Below, piece by piece: positions 1 to 10,510 of a stretch of DNA of 64,000 nt. This stretch comes from Motacilla alba alba (Eukaryota > Chordata > Aves > Passeriformes > Motacillidae): assembly GCF_015832195.1 (NCBI RefSeq), contig NC_052021.1, positions 29,910,786-29,974,785 on the forward strand, written 5' to 3'. The notes beneath the pieces are model-generated. The model was not told the origin of the DNA. It searched no databases and saw nothing but the letters and a program-made list of their open reading frames with translations. Both the position numbers and the translations under genes were made by a program. Numbering within the stretch: position 1 is the stretch's first letter; every line of letters starts with the position of its first letter.

Positions 1-3000
1 CTGCTCATCTCCGCTGTTGTTCCAAGCAGGCTTCCTGAGCCACTACAGGAAGGACCGGATGATTTCTTTAAGGAATAGCACTATTTATAAAATAAATACA
101 AAATCAGGTCTCCATTTTGCGCAAGCAACAAATTATGAGAACTCCAGCAGCTGTATATTTGTTGAACACCCGCCTCCTGTGAGTATAAATTGCACCTTAC
201 TGAGTAGAAATAAAATACAGTCCACCAGAGACTGCTGCAAGGTGTAGCTGCTTGTGTATGGGCAAGTAATGACTTGCATTTCAGCTGCTCCTTAGTAAGA
301 GCCTTAGTAATTGGAATCAGTTATTCAAAACATCTCTAAATGTGATTTAAATGGCAAGGATTTAATAACATAGAAAGAAGTCATTACAGAGGTTCAAGCA
401 GGGGAGAAGGGAATTCCGTTTTTCAGAGCAGAGGGAGAAAAATAAAGCAATTACTTGATGTAAAGGCCAGAAACAGGACTCCTGCTGTCACAGAGAAATC
501 AAATCTGTCAGCAATTAGTGGGATCTTAGGAGGCAAAGAACCCTTCAGTGTTGAACAGTGAATAAGGGGTTAGCAATTATATGAACTGATAAAAGTGTTC
601 TGGTTTTCAAACAGCAGGTTAACAAGGCTTACTTTTTTCATAACTTCGTGCAGATGTGATGAGTCACACTTTGTGACATTTTTCAGGAGGACTGTATGAA
701 AAGGTAAGAAAATAATAAAGCACATTGCATTGCTTTTGCTTTTAAGATGCTGCTGATTTACTTATTGCAAAATGACCCATGGCACAATGATGGGACCAGC
801 CTCGGTGTCTGTCACTTCTCGGGGGGCCAGACGCTTACTGAACTCTGCCTTTAAAAGCACTGCTTGTCTTCCATATGCGAGCACTTGTGTGAGCAAAAAA
901 AACCCCAAAACCCTACATAAACATAATCAGGCCTCATTCTATTTGACGTCAGAAATACTCAGAAATTCCCAGCAGAAGGTATTTATACCCTGCAAGGTTG
1001 ATTCTTGCACAGAAGAGTTCATAGAGGGAAGCGGAAACAGACGTGATTATGCCTTTTTAGTCTTGACTCCGTCTAACGCTCTGAATGCTGTGTAGACATT
1101 ACATGATTAATTGGCACAAGAAAAAGAATATTTATAGGAAAGCAAAAGATGAGGAGACTTTCTCCATATGTCAGAGAGGCTGAGGCAGAACTAGAACTCT
1201 GATCCCGTGCTTTTATTGACTTTAATGGGGAACTTTAAGAAACAAGAAGCAGAAAGTGACTAGAAACTCTAGATATACAGGCTGCACCTTGAATAGCATA
1301 TAGGGAAACAGTGAGCTTTGAAGACTTCATCTTCATCCTAAGCTATCCTATTTTGTTCAAAGGCACCAAAGCCCTTCAGAGCAGGAAAACAAAGGAGCTC
1401 TGGCAGTTTCAAAAGGCTTTCTCTCTCAAAACAGAGGGATGAAGTGTGTCTAGACTGAGACACAAAATCCTTCTGGAATGTCTAAAGAAATTAGGGCTAT
1501 TGAGATTAAGCCTTTCAGTGGGATCAACATTCACAGAAAGCATTGCTTTACAATCATCTCTAAGTGCCCAGTTCAACCACTGAAGCAAAAGCCTCACTGG
1601 CTTTATGTTGGCTGCTTGGTCTGTGGTGTGTCAGACTCCTAGAGGCAAGGACAGGGGGCTTCTGAGCTCCTCCAGACTTCAGAAGAGACTGGAGCAGTTT
1701 GTGCCTGGGCAGTGATGTGTACTGGGGCTTTTCCTCAGTCCAAGCCAGAAAACAGCACCAGCACTGGCTGCAGGAACCTGTGGTGGTCTGCAGCTCCAAG
1801 GAAGAAAGGTGCAGCTGGGGTTGCTACTGTGCTGCCACCACATTCCCCACTTTCATCATGCATCATGCCCACTTTCCCAGGATTTTCAAAAATCTGATGT
1901 AATGCAGAGCTGTTGCATCTGGCTTTGTATTGTGGGTTAGCTTATTGTTGGGTGCTGTCTCAAAGGTAAATCAGGAGTTAAAGCAAAACAACAAATCCAA
2001 AACATCAGTCCAAATCAAGATTTGTCTCACCTAAAAATCTCACAAAGGCATCCTTTGAAGATTGGAGTAGAGGGGCAGTGATAGTAATTGCAACATTTCT
2101 GTTGAGAATTGGATATTAGCTTCCAAAAGACATGCAAATCTTGTGTCAAATCAACATGGGAGGAAAGTCTCAGGGAAGCATTAGATCACCCCTGTATCCT
2201 AGTCACCTTGGGAAAGGAACATTTCAGAGCAAATTCAGATATATACCCCAGAAATTATTAAAAATCTCTTGAATTTCGTTCATTTCCCAAGTGACTTGGA
2301 TTTTTAGTTAATATGTATTTTAGGTCCTAGGAAGGTTTGGAAACCACATACTAAAAAAGATTGAAAGAAAAAAAAAAAGTAAGCACTAGAGGATGGATCT
2401 GCATGAAGTGAGTAAGTGAAAAAAATTGAAAAGTAGTGAATACTTCTTTTTTATAAATAATTAAAATTCTTTGAAAGACAATACAAATTTCAGAAGTTTT
2501 TTGTCCTGTGACATGTTTTAAAAAACCTCAATTTTCCAAATTGCATTGCAGGTGAATTTATATGACCACTCTTTTTCATGTCTGGAAAGATGGTGGATGT
2601 CCATGGGAGAGAATAGCATTTCTTAACCCTTGGCCCAGCACCATCTTTTTCTCTCCTGTGCACTTACAGGATTGCCTGAGCTGAATATCACACTATCTGT
2701 AAAGAACTCCTTTTCTGATCCCTCGCGCTTTCTCTAGGATGAAGGAAAGCTTCCAAGGAGATTCACTTTCAAGTGAATACATCAGGTTGCTCTGACCTGG
2801 GTAAATCCTTTGGATGCCATATCAAAACACTCGAGATAGTTTCCCATTTCATCGCCTTTTGAACCCAATCCTGAGTTGCTCTCTGATCCCCGCGTTTTTG
2901 GTTCATGGTGCATGCCTCAACGCACAATTACGCTGATCTCAGTAGCGATTCACGTCCTCATTATCTTGCCAGATCAGGCCTTGCTTTAGGTATTTCACAA

Positions 3001-4391
3001 TCTCACATTAAGGAATTACTAAATGGCAAGTGTCTACTGAAAAACAGAAGCATAAATCCCATGGAGGTGATTTTTACATTAATCTTTTGACTGAGAAAAC
3101 ACTGAGAACTGACGAAAGAGTGGTTATCAAAAAGAGAGGTAAAAAGAAGAAGAGACGAAATCTTGGCCTGTGTGATGAACTTGAATGGGATATAGTGATG
3201 ATGGTTACACATTTGACACCTTCTGTTTTGCTTCCAGGAACTGGCAGCGAACTGACTCTTCTAAATCCCAGTGCATGGAAAGTGACCACTCCCAAGGGAA
3301 GATCACGAAGTTCTGAGAGCTCTCTCCAGTGGGCAGGTGGAAGGAGGGCTCTCCATGGGACACTGGAATATGGCAGAAGCTGATGCCTATGGGTTCAGTA
3401 GAATTTTCTGTTCCTGTTCAACATCTTAGAATTTGTAGGATGTCTCCTGCCTTGTTTCAGGAGTCACATATCCAAAATTAGCAAGAACAAGAATCAAATT
3501 TCAGTTTGAAGTTTTGAGAGATCCACAGGATTAACTCGTGAAGGAGCTGCCAGAAGCCAATGATCTTGCTGGCAATCCAGCTCTCTGCCTTCTTGTCTGG
3601 CCAAAATTAGTAGTTTTTGGGGAAAATCTTTGGTGGAAACCAGCATGACTTCACATTCCTTTGAACTTCTTTTGTTTGGCATCAGGTCTGAACACAGCAC
3701 ACAGACCATACTTGTTGCATTGCTTGCTGGTCATGGGCAATTGTTGGATTTTTGTGGTGATACAACAGTAGCTGTCATGGAGTTAACTCCTCTGTAGGGC
3801 ACACAGTGCCCCTTTCATGGGTTGGAGAGTGCCTGTAGATGTCTTTGCCATCCCAAGCATGCTACCCAAATGCCTTTTAAAAAATATCTTCCCTGTAAAC
3901 TCAGTTAACTGATTTTTTTCCATGGGCAGCACCCTTCTGTTGTCTCCTGTGAAAATTTGCCTAGATAGAGGGAAGAGAATTTATATTCGGGAAGATGTTT
4001 TCTTCCTTTGCTTCCAGAAAGAGAAGTGAAATGGATGTACTTACATTAACAATCTTATGCCAGACTCCATAGCTGCAATTTAGGGATGAATCAATCCAAG
4101 TCAGTGCCTTGGGACTTGCAGGCAGAGAGAAGACTGTCACCAAAGCTGGGCTGTGCTGGCACAGGCTAGATAAATACAAGATAAAATAGTTTCTTGTGGG
4201 TAATGCTGGTGCTGAGTGGCTGCAGGAGGTGCCTGGGCCTCCTCCAGGGAACCTTCAACATCCCTGTGGGGCCGTTTTCTCAATCACTCTCCAGATTTCA
4301 GTGATTAAGATCTTATCTGGGGCAACTTTCATCCTCGAATATCTGCAAACACTTTGCAAAACAGCACGGAAGGTATCCATAGCTATTTACC
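1..4391. other. Unique AT-rich non-coding sequence
   Basis: I see no gene or recognisable complete repeat here. The open frames on both strands are short, have no domain and do not join into exons. Near 1207-1232 the text resembles a motif common in ancient amniote repeats (a variant of 'attgacttcaatggg'), too short to classify. Between about 2700 and 2960 CpG dinucleotides are more frequent than in the neighbouring sequence, without reaching island density. A short A-run lies near 2368. Confidence 0.7.
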
Positions 4392-4417
4392 ATCAGGTTA
4401 CCACTTGGTAACCTGAT
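4392..4417. other. Perfect inverted repeat resembling an RFX X-box
   Basis: Two perfect 11-base arms (atcaggttacc and ggtaacctgat) are separated by the four bases actt. The core reads GTTACC-actt-GGTAAC. The RFX-family X-box is a palindrome of the form GTNRCC, 0-3 bases, RGYAAC, so both half-sites fit but the spacer is one base too long. It could instead be a chance hairpin: one palindrome of this size somewhere in 64 kb would not be very surprising. Confidence 0.45.
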
Positions 4418-7400
4418 TGCATCAGACTGGAGGAGGAAATTTATTTCCTTGTGAAATATGATCTCATAAAAATCCCTGGGACGGCAGGCATTGCAATGCA
4501 CCATGCATGGCATTGCTGCCTCCAACAGAGGCTGGAGATTTAGCTCGATTATGCTGTAGTTTGTCACTAATAAAAAGGATTTTTCACAAATGAAAGTGTC
4601 TAAGTGTAGGAAATTGGGGAGTGCCACTTTGTCCCCATCTCACTGCTCCATGTGGGGAATTTGAAGGAGCAAGTTCCTTATCAGCAACCGGGGGAGAGGA
4701 ATTCTTTTCAGGTAAGTCAGCAGTAAAGTTGCAAAATGACCTGTGCTGTACATAGAGAGGCCTCTCCATTTCCAGAATTCCTGTTTGCTTTGTTGCAACT
4801 CTTATTCCAATTGCAGATTTGAAGGATGATTATATTTAGAAAATCACCTTCCTTTCATGTTCCAAAAACACTGTATGTTAAATTTTACTGTCCTTGCCAA
4901 CCCCCTACCCCTGACTGTATTTAATCTGCCAACAATGAGTGCCGTGGCTGCGCCGACCCTAGCATATTTGGCTAGTTTTCCAAACACAGGGCAGAAGCAG
5001 AGGGATATGTGCCTTTCTCAGAGGCATTTTTGGGCAGGAGAGTCACCAGAGGGCTGGAGTGGGAGCAGTGCTCAGCATCCAGCTGCCCTTGGGACATGAA
5101 AGGAGAGCACTTGGGGTTCATTACACGGCATCAATGTGGTGGCATTGTGTGCCTCGGGATCCCGGCTCTGCCACAAGGCCTGGTTTTCTGCCTGGATGCT
5201 CAGGTCTTGCTTTCTTTCCATTGTGTTTCCTGGTGTCCGGGAATAAAGCATCCAGGGAGGGAGTGGGAGGTAAAAAAGGAGCGTAATTTGTAAAGGAAAT
5301 ATTTCTACTAGCTAAAGTTTTAATTGACAACATCGGTGTTTAGTTAGCCAGTTCACTCTAGGAATTGTATTTATTATCTTACAAAATGGTGTAAACAATG
5401 CTGGCTCCTTCCTTTCTCAGATTCTTGCGTATTTTCATAATTTTTTGTTGACATGACTGCCTCATTCAAAACAAAGTTACAATCTTCTACATAAACAGGA
5501 TCAAACCCAGAAATACAGTTTTTTTTAAAAATGAAAGAAAAAGTGTTGTCATAATTCTTTTGCGCTCGCTCTGGTTTTAAAGAGGTCAGCAATTTCCGTG
5601 AGTTTTTAAATGAGTGATAAAAGAAAAGGTTTTAATGTAGGTTATTTTAGAATGATACTGAGAAAACTCTTGTTCATATAAAAAGCAAGACAAGAATAGT
5701 TTCAAATGTTATTTCAGATTTTTTTTTTTCAGTACAGAAGAAAAACAAGGCCATTTTAAATTAATGTTAACTTGTTGAAGAGCACTAAAACCTACTAAAA
5801 TGTTAGCAACCATGCTAAAATCACAACCATCATTGCTTCCAAAGAAGATCCCAGTCAAAAGCAGGAGGCACATCACTGCTCGGTGCACAGCAGATCCAGG
5901 AGCCTCTGGGGGAGGTACCCACATACCAGAGCAGGGCAGGCACACAGCCACCTGCAAAGCAAAGGCAGACAGTCCTCAAGAAGCAACATTTATAATATAT
6001 ACTGCTCGTTAACAAGTCAACTATTTTAAATTAATACTTCACCAGCTCATTTGTTTTCATTCTGAGAGAAACAATTCCATGGCTGTATTCGCATAAATCA
6101 CCTTTTTTTTTGATGGGTTCCTGATGCCACAGGGCTTGTTCCAGTGGAAAGGAATCGCCTTTGGCTCCAGTGATCTTTGGTCAGGTCCCTGCGTTTTTCA
6201 GCTTAAAACCCAGAGCCCATCCATCACACACTTTGTTCCGGGGCTGAAGGTACCTGCTGTGGACACTTCGGCAGCCAAGCAGGTGGTAATTACTGTGATT
6301 AACCACTGTCACTTACCTTCAGATTTCAGCCAGTTGCTCTGGTTTAGGACAACCTCTTTATTGTGCTGCCTTCCCTGAGCATTCAGTGCAAGTCCATATA
6401 TCTGTTATAGGGGTTTTTGCCGTTTGCAAACCTTTTTTGTGCCCTGTGTGCTGTCATTTGTGGTTTTCTGCAGCACATAGTATGACCTGGTAGAATCTAG
6501 AATCCCTCTCATATATCTGCTAATTAATACCATCCACAGCCCTTGTAATTTGGTATTTTCTACCCTGTACCTGCAGTTACATTTTTCATCAGTTCAGTCA
6601 CTTGTTGCACCAACAGAGAAATTTAACCACAAGCACTGATCTTCCTCCCTGTTAACCTCAGGGCTTCTAACTTGGCTCCTCCCTGCTCCTAAATCTCAGT
6701 TTATTGCTATTTTTACAAGAGAAGATTAATGGACTAAATGGGCACAGGTAATTCTGCATTGTTCGAAGTCTCTTCAAATAGCACCTGCTGTAAATTCTTT
6801 AGTGCTCCTTATCTCTGAAGAAAATCTTGGTCTTTAAACAGTTTGTTCAGAGGAGGAGGGGTGTGAAGAAGGGTCACAGTGCCCTGGGAGCCTTGCAAAA
6901 GCATCTCTGAGGCTCTGTGGATGCCATGCTCCTGGTTGGGAGGGTTTTGCTTTCCAAGGTTCTCAGCCATGTTGATGCATCTCCTCGAGCCAGTGGCCTC
7001 TCAGAGTGAACTCAGGCTCTTGCTGCAGGGTTCACCAAGGCTGTGGGAGAAGTGCCCATACTAATGGTTGGAGACATTAACTTTCCCTTTGTAATTTCCT
7101 CTTGTTTGGTACGTTCAGCTCTCTGCTGAGCTTTGTTCCAATAGCCCGGGGGGGATGTGACTTCACCCAGATATAAAACACACAGGCACAAAAAAGAAAA
7201 TGCTTGAAAAATTGCAATGACATGGTTGTGTTGGTAGCTTATGATTTTCTGAAATGAAATGTGCCTAGACAATGAAAATTGAGCCAAGGTACCATATTTT
7301 CCAAGCGACCTTTTTAGCCTTCAAAGGGACTCCTTGGAAAAGCTGCACACCAGCAAGCCACCTTTCCCATGCCATCGCTTTGTGCAGTGCTGAGAGGAAA

Positions 7401-7580
7401 GAAGCCCAGCATAATGGCTAAGAACGAAGCAAGTAGGTGTTGGAGCAGGTTGAGATGGATGGATGGCAAGAAACAGCGGGTGGAAAAGCCAAACAGCAGA
7501 AGGCACAGCTCAGTGGATGCAGGAAAAGGGCTGCCTCTCTAGCATGGCACATACCAAGGGTCTGGGAACCAGGGATCTGT
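4418..7580. other. Unique non-coding sequence
   Basis: No gene, RNA gene or classifiable repeat is visible. Base composition alternates between AT-rich stretches (5300-5860) and mildly GC-rich ones (5000-5260). The open frames are below about 100 codons and look random. Confidence 0.7.
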
Positions 7581-7585
7581 GCCCC
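7581..7585. repeat. Left target-site duplication of solo LTR (gcccc)
   Basis: The five bases gcccc lie directly left of the LTR terminus and recur directly right of it at 8102-8106. A 5-base duplication is usual for ERVL-type and some ERV1-type integrations. The motif is C-rich, so part of the match could be chance. Confidence 0.7.
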
Positions 7586-8101
7586 TGTCCTAGTTTAGGG
7601 CAAATTTGGGAGAAAATCTGCAAAAGGAGGCCCCTCCAGAAAGCAAACCCACACAGCCCCTCCCTCCAACCGGTTTGGGAAGGATTCCTCGGAGAGAAGT
7701 GGAAAGAACCTGTTTATTTAACAGGCATAGCACCCCCCAGCACACAGAATGAACAATACCAGATGATAACACTCCTTCACCACTCTGAAAAGGATGACAA
7801 ATTCAGAAAGTCTCTCTTGGGGGGTGGTTGCTCTGTTGTCAGTCCCTCCGGCGCTGGAGATGGCTGCTACAAGCCACGAGGTGCAAGCTCTCGGTGTTTC
7901 CAGGTCCCAGTCCAGGGCAGGTTCAAGTAGTTCCAAAAAGGGGAGGGAAAAAAAAAAAAGGAAAAAAAGAAAAAAAAGAAAAAAAGGAAAAAAAACAGTC
8001 CAGGGAAAAAAAAAAAAATTGGACTGCTTAGCTAAACTAGCTAATGAGCAGAAGCAAAAGCAAAAGCAAGAGCAAAGCAGGAGCAAGCAGAAGCCAGAGC
8101 A
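7586..8101 (-). mobile_element. Solo LTR of an avian endogenous retrovirus
   Basis: This 516-bp segment starts with TG and ends with CA on the plus strand and is flanked by the 5-bp duplication gcccc. The opening tgtcctagtttagggcaaat and the following 300 bases match my memory of a common passerine ERV LTR. A polyadenylation signal, AATAAA on the minus strand (7713-7718, in an inverted repeat cctgtt/aacagg), sets the element on the minus strand, with U5 at the left. The right part is an A-rich tract (7947-8019) and an AAGCAA-type tract (8047-8101), which would lie in U3. No gag, pol or env sequence adjoins it, so it is a solo LTR left by recombination. Family assignment (ERVL or ERV1) is inferred only from duplication length. 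Confidence 0.88.
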
Positions 8102-8106
8102 GCCCC
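8102..8106. repeat. Right target-site duplication of solo LTR (gcccc)
   Basis: This is the second copy of gcccc and immediately follows the CA terminus of the LTR. Together with 7581-7585 it defines both ends of the insertion. Confidence 0.7.
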
Positions 8107-8729
8107 ACACAGGCACTGATGCCTCTGTAACTCATCTGGGTTTTGGGGGGTGCAAATTAGCTGTGCCAGTGCAGAAAACACAGGACTTGTGTGTCTAACT
8201 AGTTGCAGGTGGAAAACCATGGGCAACGTTTCAAGAAGTGGCTTTGAAAGTTGGCCCGTTGCGACCATAAACAAGAAACTAAAGAGCTTTACAGTATGTA
8301 CTTACAGCTTTTAATTTTCTCTCCCTGTTCACAGATATCCGAGTATCTCGCACACTCGCAGACAAGCCTTTTGATTGTTCAGCCCTGGTTTTACATTTAA
8401 TAGCCTTGCTACCTTCTCCCCACAGCGGCCACATTCTGCTCCCACATGTGGAAGAGTTTACGTTTCTCTTTTGCATAGAGGTGGGAGGCGGGCGGGCTCG
8501 GCTTTCACCGGCAGGCTTTGTCTGAAGGCCAGCAGGAGCCCGAGCTCACCAGTGCCACCAGTATGGCACGGCAGGAGAACGGGCTGGGATCCACTGGCAC
8601 CCCCTGGAAACAAGATTTCTGCCCATCCCACAGCAGTTCCCTCTCCTGGTGGCCCCATACAGCCATTAACAGTGCAATTTTAGAGCAACTTGTATTTACA
8701 CATAAGGACGAGGACTCGTTATCGTCCTC
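8107..8729. other. Unique sequence with a GC-rich patch
   Basis: No gene is visible. A GC-rich patch with several CpGs and GGCGGG-type boxes lies at about 8480-8660. Frames cross it on both strands but have no recognisable product. Confidence 0.6.
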
Positions 8730-9110
8730 ATCTCCATATTGTTGTTTTACATAACAGCTGCAAGTAGAGCAAGTGCACTTTGGTCAATAGTTTCATTTAT
8801 AATAAAGTAATAAATTAGGAATATTTTTCCCTTGACAATAAGTTTTATGCCAAGATTTTATGTAGCTTAAAGCAAGTTGTCAATTAGGCTACTTAAATTA
8901 ATTTTTGGCAGCAGTTAATTGGAGCCTAGAGTCTTTTGTCTTTAAACAGCTAATCCTAAACAAGAAAATACAATGATTAAATGTTTCTTAGACAATATTA
9001 CTCACAGAATTTAAAATATAGCATTTAATTAAGATTTGGACTTGTTACTTTTTTTTTATTATTTCTTTAGAGAGATTAATTTAAATTTCTTCAAGTTGAA
9101 TTGCTACCAT
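8730..9110. other. Candidate conserved AT-rich regulatory element
   Basis: This segment is free of simple repeats and transposon sequence, yet it is packed with TAATTA, TTAATT and CAATTA-type homeodomain core sites, for example at 8814-8820, 8880-8910 and 9025-9035. It has the look of vertebrate conserved non-coding elements. That is an impression from composition only; no alignment was available. Confidence 0.3.
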
Positions 9111-9892
9111 GACTCTGATTAAAATGGCTTACTGCAAGGCTGCAGCCAGAGACCTTCCAACACTTCTACAGCTCTTACTGCCAAAGGCAAATTATATTGG
9201 ATTATTTCCTGAAGAGACATATATTGTCCTTTCAGAGAAGCAGGACATTCCCATTTGGAGCTCTGGAAGTCTAGGAATTGTGTTCTCAGGATAAAAATGC
9301 TGTATTATTACACTTTGGTACTGGTAAATATGCTAAAGGAATAAAGGACTTCAGAAAGGCTTTCCAGCATGGTCAGGTACTGGGCAGGAAACCAAGACTT
9401 CTTAAAAACAGAAATCACAGAGATTTACTTCAAAAGGGCTGTTAACCAAAAATTCAGTCCAAAGCTATGGTTAGACTAATGTCCTTCATATCAATGAAAG
9501 TCGAGCAGCTCGAGATCTCCCAGTCTTGATATAAAATCATTCCAGTTCTGGAAACCTTCTTTATTCCTGATTAAATGTACCATATGGTATCATAAATTGC
9601 AGAGAAATGAGTCTTGATAGAGTAATACTCCTGATTGAATCTCTTCTATATACCCACCATCAGTTATGGAGAGAGAATTAAAGCTCAATTCTTTGGTTTG
9701 TTACACAGGAGTAAAGATTAGATAATTATAAAGCTTCCTACTATGAAATCCTGGAAGCTAATTTGTAATTAATGAATGAATTAAAGAGCTAAAAAGATGA
9801 TGCATTTTAAAGGGTGAATGGACCTAGTCACCTTCTCTCTCATAATTATTGTCTTCTGTGCTTCCTTCTTTACTGATAGGAATATACACAAA
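9111..9892. other. Unique non-coding sequence
   Basis: I see nothing specific: no open frame beyond about 60 codons and no repeat. Confidence 0.65.
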
Positions 9893-10215
9893 ATCATGAA
9901 ATCATGGATTCACAGTACCATGGAATGGTTTGGGTTGGAAGGGACCTTAAAGATCTTCTACTTCCACCCCCTTGCCATTGGTAGGGACATTTTCCACTAG
10001 ACCAAGTTGCTCAAAGCCCACCCAAGGTGGACTTGAACATCTCCAGGCATGGGTCATTACAGCTTCTCGGGGTAACCTGTGCCAGGGCCTTACTGCCCTC
10101 ACAGACAAGAATTTCTGGCTGATATCTAATCTAATCCTGCCCTCTTTGAGTTTGAAACCTGCACCCCTCATCCAAGTGCTACACCCCCTGACAAAAACCT
10201 CCTGTATTTCAGAGT
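9893..10215 (-). mobile_element. CR1 LINE, 5'-truncated 3' end
   Basis: The plus strand runs from degenerate ATCATGGA-type terminal repeats into gaatggtttgggttggaagg, the reverse complement of the avian CR1 3' end. The element therefore lies on the minus strand with its 3' end at the left. The minus-strand frame at 9947-10171 keeps the ORF2 (reverse transcriptase protein) C-terminal signature RLDI...KFLSVRAVRPWHRLPREAV, then drifts. The 5' limit near 10215 is approximate because similarity fades. The copy is old, judging from its degraded terminal repeat and altered reading frame, and cannot be active. Confidence 0.94.
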
Positions 10216-10292
10216 ATTCTGGAGCCAGAGGTGTTAGTTAAGTACCCTGCACATACATAACCACATTTTGGGGCAATGGGAGACCTCACACC

Positions 10293-10510
10293 ATCACAGA
10301 ATCACAGAATAATGAGGTTGGAAGAGACCTCTAAGATCACTGAGTCCAACCTCTGCCCTAACACCTCAACTAGACTATAGCACCAGGTGCCATGTCCAGT
10401 CTTTTTTTAAACACTTCCAGAGATGGTGATTCTACCACCTCCCTGGGAAGAGCATTCCAGTACTTTATTATTTTTTTGGTCAAAAACTTCTTCCTCAAAA
10501 AAGGTTTCCA
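10293..10510 (-). mobile_element. CR1 LINE, 5'-truncated 3' end (second copy)
   Basis: The left end carries two copies of the CR1 terminal octamer (ATTCTGTG on the minus strand, 10293-10309), followed by ataatgaggttggaagagac. Read on the minus strand, the element encodes YWNALPREVVESPSLEVF and ends ...RLDMAPGAIV-stop, the conserved C-terminus of CR1 ORF2. The short 3' UTR and terminal repeat follow. It lies 78 bases from the first CR1 but has its own 3' terminus and belongs to a different subfamily by sequence, so it is an independent insertion. The 5' limit is approximate. Confidence 0.95.

Noticed and set aside
8047..8101. AGCAAAAGC words resembling influenza segment ends
   Set aside because: They are units of a degenerate AAGCAA-type tract within the LTR; no viral gene is present.
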